Shown: positions 24,440 through 50,000 of the stretch, one piece after another
How the letters are laid out: every line of letters begins with the position of its first letter
How positions within the stretch are numbered: position 1 is the first letter of the stretch
Origin: Apostichopus japonicus
Taxonomy: Eukaryota > Echinodermata > Holothuroidea > Aspidochirotida > Stichopodidae
Direction of reading: 5' to 3'
Assembly (NCBI RefSeq): GCF_037975245.1
Contig: NC_092579.1
Location: forward strand, 14,618,678-14,682,677
DNA: 64,000 nucleotides
Made by a program: the position numbers and the translations under genes
The notes under the pieces: generated by a model
Database searches by the model: none
What the model was told of the DNA's origin: nothing
The model's input: only the letters and a program-made list of their open reading frames with translations

Positions 24440-26740
24440 TGTAAGACCGACAATACCTGTATGGTGACGTCACACATTTTTCATGTGAGATATTTTGACT
24501 TCGAATTTAATGGGAACCAATCAAATATATTTATTAAATCTATTGAGATCGGTTAATACTTAATGGAAGTTAACTTGAAACTTTCGGATGCGGTTAAACT
24601 AGAATAGATTAATTCCCGTATATATATATGTATTTTTTCTCCTTACAGGGACAGTATTTCAGACGACATTTTGGTACTGTAGCTACTAAGTCATGTTTGG
24701 AAAGCAGACGACACACTTCAACTGAATTATATTGAAGAATATACATACACGGAACACAAAAAAAATTCTTTTAGCTTACCTCTGATTTCTCTCTCCGTTG
24801 GATGACGAAGAAATTTCGGATTTCTTCACAATGACGTCATTAGCACAAACAGGTGCACCGTATGGACTATCTTACACTAAGTGTGACGCTTAAGTCAGTT
24901 TCGTATTTATGTTATAATCGTGTATAGTCTCATAATTCATACCAGTATATTGGCTTATATTTTTATATGTGGATTATTTTCCATTTAAAAAGAGAACGTT
25001 TAAGATTAATCATTTGAACAAATCAGGAGTAGCCTTCCTCATATCAAATTTGCTTTTTCTTTGTCATTCATGCAGATGTTTTACTAGACTGTGTTTACTA
25101 GGTTTGTACCGTAAGAGAAATAACATATAAATTTGACTGTTTCTTGGTCTCAAAGATTTGTGATTATCGGTCTTAATCATTATATGATGATCACAACAGT
25201 CCTGATGACTGCCAGGATTCATAATAATATTTGCACAAATCGAGGTCATTCCTCTATATACGTGTGTGTGTCTGCTGTGAAGGTATTACAGGCTTATAAG
25301 CAGTGCCGAATTACCCGATAAGAAGATGAGGCGAGGACTAAAGCGACCGGAGTTACCAAGGCCCCTTGTCTCAAGGTCAAGAGGGCCCCATAGGTCCTCT
25401 AGGGTTCTTCGTGAAAAATACTCCACAAGATATACCAAGTTTCCATTTTGTTTTTTGTGCCTCCCAAAAGCGGTGGATGGGGCAAGCATATGTGGTCTAT
25501 TGCATGGATAGAAGGATAACACGTTTGTTCTAATTAGGTAACAGCCGTTCATTTATCACAGAAAGACACATATAGCTTGAAATGTATTGTTGTTATGTCA
25601 TAGAGAGACAACTTCAACTCTAACCTCAGTATTGCTAGAAATCATACATTCGGACCCGCTATGCTTGTCTGACAAGACAATACGAAGCTATGACAAATTA
25701 CTGTGAAATAAATCATCGAACCTATACCAGGGCTTAACTACTCGAGTCCATTTAATTTCTGGACTCGGATTTGGATCTTCTGGAATCCACTACATTCGCT
25801 GTGAAGTTGCGGTGTTATTGTAGAAGTTTTTCGTGGCTTGAGGATAACTATTTGGTGTTTCATTTGAGGAAGAGTGATCCTTTTTACCAATAGTCAAACG
25901 ACTTTCTCGAGATATTAAAACTGCAGGAATCTAACAAAATATTTTATGCTTTATTATATTTGCGTGCAGAGAATGTTAAAGTTACAAATGCAGCAATCTT
26001 GTTCTTAAATATAATAGTTTTATAATTAATGTAGTGGCTCTTGTGAAAGGTCTGCATTACTCGTACTAATAGGTCTACAAAATTATGCGAAATAAGTGTA
26101 CGATATTGGAAAAGATCAATTTCATTTCACTTAATCTTACATTAAAATATTGCTGTACAGTAGATTGCCAGACAGGAAGAAGCCGGTCCTATACCGGATA
26201 GCAAGTTGAATATATTTCTGGCTTCCATATTTAAAAAAAAAAAATACATGAAAGAACTTTAAAATATTTTAAGAAGTGTAAGTATACTTTAAGTCACTTG
26301 GTTTGCTTTGTCAAACAGTCCGTTCTTGATATGACCTATAAACAGAAAAGCAACTTGTCTCTTAACTTTACATCTTGGTCTTTCTTTGCATGTGATTTTT
26401 TTAATTTTATATCCCCCCCCCCCCCCGTAGCCCTGTAGCTATAAAGGGGCCTTCTAACAAATCATCTCGAGTTAAAAACAGGTGTACAAGTTGAAATGGG
26501 AATTACAATAGTATGCACGCTAGATTATTTTAATAGTTTTTTAACCTGGGTGCCCGGGACCAAGGATAAGATGGGAGGGGGGGGGGGGGGTAAAGCGAGT
26601 AATTGCGATACCGCATTAGGGCAATGAGATTCGATTCACACATTTTCTGGACAGTATTTAACCGGTCACATTTGAACGAAATGTGCTGTGTGCACCGCTT
26701 TTTTGGGGGGCTCGAGGCTTATAAGGCTTCCCCTCTCACG
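24440..26740. other. intergenic, no gene seen
   Basis: Mostly AT-rich sequence with a poly-C tract (26413-26426) and a poly-G tract (about 26576-26591). A GC-richer patch at about 25320-25400, with nested GGCCCC/GGGGCC-type complementary segments, may be part of a DNA transposon, but I found no paired ends or target duplication. Confidence 0.45.
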
Positions 26741-40540
<13,800 letters not shown>

Positions 40541-41887
40541 TTTTGTTAAAGTTCAGGACAGAGCAGTGTATGACGATAAAGTATAAAGGAAGTCTTCCTA
40601 TTTCTCTCTTCTCGTTTTCCTTTCAAAATATCAAGTGAAGTATGAATACCTATAATTTTACTGTGTAAAGTAAATGAAGAGACAACACTGCTACTGCCAA
40701 GCACGAGTTCACTCAGCATTGGTAATGTGATCATATTTTATGCTAATCTATCACAACTTTTGTTAACTTTCAAAGTCAACCTTTGAGCTGATGCCATTAG
40801 ATAGATAATTTCATATAACTTCAGTTCCAATTATCGTGTTACTAATACAATTAAGTTTTTTGAGTCAATATTTCCATTTGAATCACCATAATTAGTTCTT
40901 TATCAGATAGGGGCAAAGTACCTTTGATAAAGGGTGTATACAGTGGCATCTAATAGAACTAATCATAAAGAGGTGAACATAAGAAGTTGCGTGTACTTTT
41001 AGGGTATGGGTCTGTTATCTTTATGAACACTTACTATTGTTTCAACACTAGCGTGGTACTACTAGATTAGTTGACACTTTCCACACTACCTACACACCCA
41101 TATATACTGTAGGCCTATACTTGAACTTTAAACACATATATACACTATTTCTAATTCCCAAACAAATGTGTGGATTTTATCACGTGATAGCCAAACACAA
41201 TGTCATGTTATGCCATCCCTCTACAGTCATTTTGTACGAATAAATGACAGTGGTTTTGTTGGTGTCCCATCCACTCTTTGATTGTTTATTTTCTGTTGCT
41301 TTTGTTTTCTCTTCTGTCAAGTTTATCTTAATTTGGTTAGTATTTCTTTCTTTACTTTGGAATACCTGAAATTAATCAAAATAACAAAATAATAAATACA
41401 CGATTTATAACATACCCTGTGCAGGCATGAACTGGTCCAGTAGAGCTTTTCACTCGAATAACTTGTGAATTTGACGTTATTTACGTTAAAAACAATAACA
41501 GCATATGTTATTTTTCGCTAAAAACAGCACAAATGACGCAATTAAGACTAGTGATAACACCTTGGTCACCTATGATAGCGATGTTATTTAAAAACACACA
41601 CCTATTAAACTATTAGTAGTACAATTCTGCTATGGGAGTATTCAAGGCCTAAACTAACACCTTTAATAATTCACTTATAGGCCTACTAGTACACATACAA
41701 CCACCTTTAAGTGTATAAGTGGTGATTTGCCATCATATACACTAGCAACAAGCAGGCTTGCGTCTATCATACAACAACCAGGCTTGTACATGTGTATATG
41801 TATATAGTAATTACCCAGTCGTGCTCGATGTGTACAGCGAGAAACAAGAAATCTCATTTTGATTCTCTGCTTTACACACCGTTCTTA

Positions 41888-41990
41888 TGTTTGTTGGTGT
41901 TGGTTTGATTTGACCAACACCATTGACCAATTTGACCAACACCAAGATTGACCAACACCAACACCGTGTTGGTGTTTGGTTGGTTAAATG
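41888..41990. repeat. TTGGTGTTGG / CCAACACCAA inverted-repeat cluster
   Basis: TTGGTGTTGGT (about 41893-41903) is followed by several GACCAACACCAA segments and then CAACACCGTGTTGGTGTTTGG. The complementary segments can pair in more than one way, including a near-perfect hairpin around 41955-41980. Confidence 0.75.
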
Positions 41991-42407
41991 TGATTTGATT
42001 GATTTAACGTTTTTGTTCTGATTGAGTTTTTTTTTTGGCTTGTTTTTTTGTTTTCTAATCGTACTAGTGGATGTTTTACTGAGCAGCCCATAAAACGGGA
42101 TAACCTGATGGCAAAGCAATGTCAAACTAATTTTGAAGAGAAAAATATGCCACATTGCAAGTTGAAAACTACAAATAACTCCATGAAGTTGGATCACAGT
42201 ACAAGACGTATTTAATGTCATCTGTGCCGAAATGATCTCCAAAAGCTTTCCTTGGGTCATATAATAATATCATGCTCAGCCCCATGATAAACTTTTAAAT
42301 TTAACTTTACATTTCTCATGTGAAACTTTTCATTGTCTTACTTTAAAAGCATGTAATCCAAAGTCTTTCTGTAAGTTTTAAAGTTTTACATAAATGTTCA
42401 CCTCACG

Positions 42408-42439
<32 letters not shown>

Positions 42440-43267
42440 GCGGAGAAAGGAAGACAAAAAAATAGATATACGCCCGATGAGACTGCAAATTCAAGGAAAA
42501 CAAAATGGAGTTAATTAAACTGGGAACACTCAGCCCATAGATGACTGTTTTATCGATCCCAAGGTACAAATCTATCCAACCTGTTTTACTAAGGGAGAAG
42601 ATATTAATTAGTCCACATCTCAGTCGAGGGGGATACTGCATGGATGAGATCAAACTTGGTAGATTTTTCATTTGTCAAAGAATCTTACTAATCGTGTAAA
42701 TTGAAAGGATTTTTGAGCCTCTTTCATTAGTAGATCATTCTTCCCTTTTTATCTTTCTCCCTCTTCCTCTCGTTCTAACTTCCCTCTCTTTTTTTAACCT
42801 TTTTCTTGCGATATTAATCAAGCTATTGACCGTCAGCACTGGTTTCTGCTAAGTGGTTCATTACCCTATAGTCTATATTGCTATACGAGATGGTTTATCC
42901 TCGCACGGAAATTTAGAAAGATCTATGAGTTTTCAGACCGCATTTCATCACCTAATTCTCGTCATATCTTGTCATATTAGTATTAAACTTGAGAAGTGCG
43001 ATTAAAAGATCCATAAATCGCCATACTGTAAATAAAACTTGGAGCAAATGGGGTTTTTTTTTGGGGGGGGGGGGATTGCTCTATACCAATTTTCGAAACT
43101 GGACCAAGATTAATGTTTCAAAGTAGTCTAGAGAAAATTCGGAGATGCATAGGCCTTTATCCTGTTATATGGACGCTTATACATGACAACCATACGTCCT
43201 ATGTCGCTGTGTCCCTACCTCAAGCATTAACCTACAGAAACAGGACTAAAGACTAGTCATGGCCGAC

Positions 43268-43393
43268 GGTCACGTTTTGCGTACATGCGGTCACGTTTTG
43301 CGTACATGCGGTCACGTTTTGCGTACATGCGGTCACGTTTTGCGTACATTTGGTCACGTTTTGCGTACATGCGGTCACGTTTTGCGTACATGC
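43268..43393 (+). repeat. six copies of a 21-bp unit, GGTCACGTTTTGCGTACATGC
   Basis: Units start at 43268 and repeat every 21 bp. Five are identical and the fourth ends in ATT instead of TGC. The unit contains CACG and GCGTAC, so the array is a local cluster of CpG sites in otherwise CpG-poor DNA. Confidence 0.95.
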
Positions 43394-45496
43394 GCCATAT
43401 GGGGGTTCTAATTTTGTTTTAAGCCTACTTTTCTTCGTTAACTTTGGACTGAATATCAGATCATTTCTTCATGCTACTAAAATCGCGGGAGGCTAGTCAG
43501 CGACTCCATCCAGCATCGACAGCGGCCTGGTTAATGAATATGCATATATATGGATATATGCATATATTCAGAATTGATCCTTTGTGAGGAGATAATCATC
43601 TTGCAAATTCTGTCATTCTGCTGTTACAATGGAAATAGGAGCCATTCATATTATGAAGTGCCAGTCCCGTCCACATTCAGGTGGGATCAGGGGATGCAAC
43701 CCCTGGGGTCAATCAGGGGGGCCGGGGAAATACAGTATACTCCATATCATAATATACCCAAGGAAAATGAAGATTACAAAAAGAGGACCCAATGAAATAA
43801 TTGTTCAGGGGCCCAGTTCTGGTTCAAAGATGCTTCTGTCCATATTGCCACTTAAGCTTTCAGCTCTCTGAAGTGGGGAGATGAAAAGTGAAAGGCACTT
43901 GTACGTAATGCAAGAGAAAACCCAGATTAAATAACGAGCCGGAGAAGACTTTTAATTGTTCACAGCACAAAAGTTGATCTCCAGGGTAGCGGAAGTGATC
44001 AAGATGCACAGAAAGAAAAATAGAAGCGATATGTTTATTTAAACAAGCTTTCAAACTGTAAATGTATTTTTTGTTTTTTGTCATATTTATCCACACAAAG
44101 ATAAACTACAATGCTTTCAAATTAACTACAAGGAATATAAATATATCAGGAAAGGTAGAAAATAAATTGTTACCAATTTTTTATTAACTCTAATACCATT
44201 CGCATATATTGATCAATCTTTTGTTAAACAAATATTATAAAAGGTAACACTAAAAATTTCTGAGAAAACGTAAATATTCAGTCTTTCAAAGTACTAAGTA
44301 CATGCACTAGATTCAGATCGAAACACGATCCTTCAAAATCAACAGAGAGCGTTGAATTAAACTCTCAAGTGGGAAAAACAATATTGAATCAGGGTCCAAC
44401 TTGTGTAACTTAACCCTGCGAGAGAACAGCGGGCTGAACACAAGATGTTGAATTCAATTTGACGGGCAATCCCTCTCCGAACCGAACTTGACTGTGTATT
44501 CTATGTTTACTATGCCAAATATTTACACATTATTTTGTAATAAAAATTATATATGCTGTTTCTTTCCAAACGGTTTAAGATTTCAAGTGAATTGTGTAAA
44601 ACTATTCAAATGCTTCATTTGAAGTAACAGGAACTGTATTACCCCCCCCCCCCCACCCATGTTAAGGGAGTTTACAACGACATGTGGCTTTGAGTCTTGC
44701 AACGACAAAACAAAAATTTAGAAACAACAAGTTGAAAATCTTAGAAACCTAACACCTTACCAAAGGACCGTTTCATATTCTGAACCTATGTAAAGAGGTA
44801 ACAACCTGTATATTTTCTTTCTCATCAGTTCGATCCTAAACAACAACAAAAACAACAACATAAATTTTAAAAGTACTGCAGTATGAATGTTACAATTGCT
44901 TCACATTAGAAAGACATGACAGAGAAGGAACATGGGAATGTTGAACTTGTTGATAGTATTATTATGTAGGTCACCTATGCAAGGTCATCGCTCACTGGCC
45001 CAAAGTTTATCAGCGAAATTGGAACAAATTATCAGAAGTACTTTCCTGTATATTCAAATTAGGCTCAGACAACCATGAGCTAAATTGGACAATTAAATGA
45101 TTGAATGAATGAGGGAAATGTTTTCAGGGTGGCTGTAAAAATTGAACATTGATTTAACAGTTACTTCTCCAAGCATATTGAGAGGGTCAGAAGAAGTCGA
45201 TGGGGAGGGGGAGGGGGGGCAGTACTATTGACCTTTATTAAAGTTGCATATAGGGGCAGTACAAAAATACTATTTACATTGTCTCATATGTTTTCTTTCA
45301 AACTTTTTAAAAGAACGATGACTGCATGATATTTTAGTCATCAGTCACTTTCTTGGTGTCACAATGTTATTAACCATTGCAACATATTCTTTGCAATGAG
45401 TTGGAGCATACATGTAGATTATCACACAGGGGTAGAGCCTCTATCTTCATGACAAGGCCATCCTATCCGATGGTGGAAAATGAACAAATTCATTAG

Positions 45497-45600
45497 TTAA
45501 ATTACCCGCGATGATGTGGCCTAATTAAATTACCCCACGAAGAGATGGTTTAATTAAATAATCCACAATGAGGTGGCTTAATTAAATTACCCACAAGGAT
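45497..45600 (+). repeat. ~34-bp repeat, about three copies
   Basis: TTAAATTACCCGCGATGATGTGG, TTAAATTACCCCACGAAGAGATGG, TTAAATAATCCACAATGAGGTGG and TTAAATTACCCACAAGG follow one another at ~34-bp spacing. Confidence 0.7.
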
Positions 45601-46189
45601 CACCTGCCAGCATACATCACAGCTTAATCCATTATCACCCTGGTTACTTATGTCCACTAGAGAACTAGATTGTGTTACATTTTACCAAATATTGATCAAA
45701 CATTTATTTTTAACAAAATATATATTTTGTTTATTCACACTAACTTCATCTTGTCTACACAGCTGCTTTTTTGGAAATGAGTCATTAAATGTGCATTATG
45801 TCTTAAATTCAAATGAAATATTGAAATATCATAAACTGTATGAAAATGCCACAAAAATAAAGTGGCAAATTTTCAAATTTTCAAACAGCAAAAAAACACA
45901 TTCTGATTTTATTTCTGAGAAGATAAGAATCAATCAACTTAGATGAAAGTAAGAAAATAATTAATTAATTGCATAAAACATGTGTCAATGCTCTTTTAAT
46001 GTGTGAAGCATGCATCCATTTCCTCCATCGGTTCTATTTCAGGTCTCTTCCAACTTGACTGGCAAATAACTGGCTCCTCCAATCCATCCAACATTTGTCA
46101 TCAAACAGCTTTCCAAAGTCTTACTAGATTAACACTTTTTATGCCTTAGATATCATCCGTAGCCCCCCCTCCCCCCAAATGGGCTAGAG

Positions 46190-46648
46190 CAGGGTTTCCC
46201 TAACTTTTTCTCCCACGAACCCCCTATCCCCCTATGGATGTTAGACTTGTCCACGAACCCCCAACTTTTCGAGACACGATCTGAGTCACAATAATACTAT
46301 AATACACATAACAGTGCTTCGTAAAACATCAAGTTCATAGTGTATTATTGTATTGTCATGCGTACACCAACTTCACCAAAGTCATGCGGCCTGTGTCTGT
46401 TTCATAATTCAGTTTTTTATCACATGCACGGTATGGTACTACTATGGCAACATATGCGTATGGAAGGCGAAAAGAGTTTGTCAATAGGTACAACTTTTGT
46501 ACATTACTAAATTATATGATATGAAATATGAAATTATATCAGATTTTAAGAGGACTCTAGTTTTGACTTTCAGAGACGTCTCACGAACCCCCTGGAATGG
46601 ACTCACGCACCCCCTGGGGGTTCCTGCACCCCAGTTAGGGAACTCTTG
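46190..46648. mobile_element. 459-bp hAT-type MITE with 8-bp target duplication
   Basis: GGCTAGAG (46182-46189) directly precedes CAGGGTTTCCCTAAC, and GTTAGGGAACTCTTG is directly followed by GGCTAGAG (46649-46656). Terminal inverted repeats beginning with CA and an 8-bp target duplication are diagnostic of hAT transposons. Subterminal CCCACGAACCCCC and CCCCCTGGGGGTTCCTG resemble the ends of Charlie-like hAT elements. No transposase frame is present, so it is non-autonomous. Confidence 0.9.
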
Positions 46649-46656
46649 GGCTAGAG

Positions 46657-47032
46657 AGTTGACTAATAATGGTCACTCTTTTCTAAAACGGATTTTGCAG
46701 CCAATGTCAATACATCAGCTTCTCTCAGTCATTAAGTGTGGTGCCCTCCTTATGTTTCTCTATCATGTGAATGGAGGGGGAGGCTGGAGGAGGGGGTAGG
46801 GGGGGGGGAAACATCATCTACAACTGAGGTATCATCAGTAAACACTTAGAGTATCATACAGATGAAAGGACAATGTTACGATGGTGAAATATGCAAGCAT
46901 TTATGGAAGTCTGACGCCAATCTTGAAGTTGCCTCCTTACGATGTGTCTTCCTAGGTCAGAAGTAAAACTCACATAACATCCGGTTCACAGGCACACAGG
47001 AGGTCCAGAGTGGGTGCATGCTTCCAAATTTG
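46657..47032 (-). other. 3' flank of the UNC13D-like gene
   Basis: Downstream (gene sense) of the stop codon at 47033-47035, so probably 3' UTR and flank. It contains GGAGGGGGAGG-type G-rich runs (46770-46808). No confident polyadenylation signal was found. Confidence 0.4.
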
Positions 47033-50000
47033 TCATCTCGGTTTCTGTTTGTGCCTCTTAGTCCAACCTTTCCAAAAGCCTTGAGCTTCTTTGTCGCTGT
47101 GTCTATAACTGATAGTGTCCAGAATCTGGACTGCCTCTTCTGTAAGGGAAACAGATATATATCTATGAGGATCATCTGCATTATTCTTTATTCTTCCACC
47201 TTTGTTGTTCAGAATTCAATAGTCTAATCAAATACCTTATTCAACACAGATCAAAGTGGATGAGGTTCTGAAGGCATAAAGTTTATCATTTACACAAATT
47301 TACCAAAAAATAAATAAATTTAAAAAAAAAATCACTTGAAAATTTGGTGTTTCAGTTTGAGTTTAAGTTGCCTTTCATGTTACCCATGAAACACTGACAC
47401 ATTTAATTACAGCACGATGGAGAAGTAGATCTTTTATGAACACATAGCTCCAACCACCCGATCCCCACCCCTTCCCCAGCCCATCTTCTAGACCTCACCC
47501 ACCTCAATCTTCTTTCATTTTGAAAGAAAGAAACACACAAATAGAGGAATATTTCCAATATATATGACCTACTTTTAAGTTAATAAAAATGAAAATTTTG
47601 GCTGATTCATCACAATTTCTGAACTATTTGAAACATCAACGTTGGCCTCTTCCTAAACTACAATTTTACGCCATAGACATAGAAAAGAGGGCAGCATACC
47701 AGAACTGGACAAAGAGTCCTAGTCCATTCTAGCCATAGTAGTAGACCAAAGAGTAATCATTGTGTACATAGAGAGGAGAAGGTTTACTCTGAGGAATTTT
47801 AAATATGTTACATATAGGTTAACAGAAATATCAACTGACATTACTGTACCTCTCCAATATTCTCCTGCATCATATAATACTTGTTCCTACCCATCAATAG
47901 CTGCATTATTTACAGAAACTAAATATTGTAAATACAAATCTCCAAAATGCTACCACTAAAGGTGGTTTTTACTGTGAATTACACTTTCTGTGTAACATAC
48001 ATTCATTTCAACATTCCAGCCTTCCAAATTGTTGAAAATTTTTGCCATTAACTCCTAGACACTGGCATCATTTCTCCATTCAATGTGCCAGCCCCCCCCC
48101 CACACCCACACACCCCTAAAAAACCCACCCATTACTGTCTAGTGTTTGGATGGACGAGTCACAAGTTCACTGATCCAGAGAACAGAATCTAAGGACAGAG
48201 TGATTGGGCATCGTACAAACCTTGATCTAGAGCTGGCATAAGCTGAAGGCTCTGAAGTGACAGCTCGTCCATTTGACCTTTGAACTTTTCTTTGAGGCCC
48301 ACCACTTCATTCAAAGAGAGAAAAGCCTCTCCTTCTAAGTCCGACCCAAGGACATCCTTGTCCAAGACTCTGAACTGAATGCAAGCACCGGGTGTAAGGC
48401 ACTGATCGGCAGGAAGCTCACTAAAATTATCAAACAATGGAAATTGGATAGAGTCATTAACTAATAAGCAACTGTCACCGATTGGCTTATGTTGAATGAA
48501 ATTGATAAATCAAAGTTTGGAATATTAGTCTCTTATAAATACTTTAAATTTCACGAATCCGAGTTTGAAATTTTGAATTATTCATGACAATATAGAAATA
48601 AACTTTTACACAACAAAAAGAAGATTGCAGGACCACAGGTCTGTTTCAATCTTGAGACTGATCCCCAAAATCTTCATGACTATTTTTTTAAAAATATTTC
48701 CTATCATTCCACAATCACCACATTTACTTTTAAAAATTACACAAGAAAAGCTTAAACATTTTTGGTATCTATAGTGAGTTCAGAGATGCTGACATACTTT
48801 ATATAAGCATACTCAAACTTTTACCTTGTCACAATATGCTTCAATCTTTCCTTAATGCAGTTCTCAATTCACTGTTTAATTAAATCCAAATCCAGGAAAA
48901 TAAATTTACAAAATTTTCTACATTGAAAAGATGCATTGTAAAACTATGGGAATTAAATTATGTATTAAAATGAAAAATTCAGCAAAGCACAATAAGTAAC
49001 TAACAATGTGAATGTTTCATCAAAGAGAGGATGGAGGGTCGCCTTTTCAACCCTGGTACTTTTGCTCGAGACGTCTGGAAAGAGGTGACTTGGTTTCAGC
49101 TGGACTTTCACATATGGATCACTTTGACCTGAAGAAAAGAGATTAAATGTGAATCATTTAATAAAGGGATATATATATATATATATATATAGCTCGGTGT
49201 TAGCTCAGTGTTAGCTCGGTGTTAGTTCAGTGTTAGCTCAGTGTTAGCTCAGTGGTTAACACCGGTGCCGTTCAATCACAAGGTCCCGAGTTCGAGTCAC
49301 TCCAAGATTAATGTCTGTCGTCCATTTACAGAGTTGCTGACAATTGACAATTCATAATCATGGACGGTAAATATGAATGTAAGAGACTGACTTCGGTCAG
49401 CTTGCGGCTTTGATAAGCCAATGATGGCTTTTTCGCGAGTTCCTGATTGCAGGAGGATCTTAAATACATACATATCCTACTGTATTATGTTACTTACAGG
49501 GCATAGCTGTAGCTTTAATACTGTTACAGATCTATGCCAAGTCATGCTCTCATTTCTATTTTCTTACTAACCATTGCTATCCAGAGGTTTCAGATTTGAA
49601 GCATTCATTACTTGGACCGACAGACTCTGGGATTTCTTGACATAGAGGCAGCGGATACTGATGTTACCCAAAGGTTCACCCTCCATCTCCTCCTGTGTAA
49701 CAAAAGATGATGAAAGAATGACATAAGCCAAATATGCTAGAACATCAAGATATGGTTACTCCTGCTCAAGCAGTTAATATATAAATTTCTAAAGCGTCTA
49801 GGGAATAAACATTAAACCACACACCTGCTCCAGTAGCTTTGCCTGGTAGAAATTCTGGATGAGTTCAGGGGTTGGGATGAGAAAGTTTTCCAGTTGCATC
49901 CTCAGATGAGAGTACCCATCACCGTGTATCATGTCGGCGTCCAGACCGTTACCATCTGCACTGAAAAACGTTTGTAGGATCTGTGAGGGGGGGGGGGAGG

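Larger units (their letters stand above)
40541..46181. other. intergenic region between the two genes
   Basis: No gene is recognisable. It contains the 5' flank (promoter side) of the AprA-like gene, the inverted-repeat cluster at 41888-41990, a (TA)/(GA) microsatellite at 42409-42439, the 21-bp array at 43268-43393, poly-G and poly-C tracts near 43060 and 44642, and a ~34-bp repeat at 45497-45600. No TATA box or start-site motif could be assigned. Short open frames show no family motif. Confidence 0.5.

Noticed and set aside
25286-25552. 88-codon - strand frame with moderate GC content
   Set aside because: No motif, overlaps an equally long + strand frame, and lies in a patch with transposon-like complementary GGCCCC segments.
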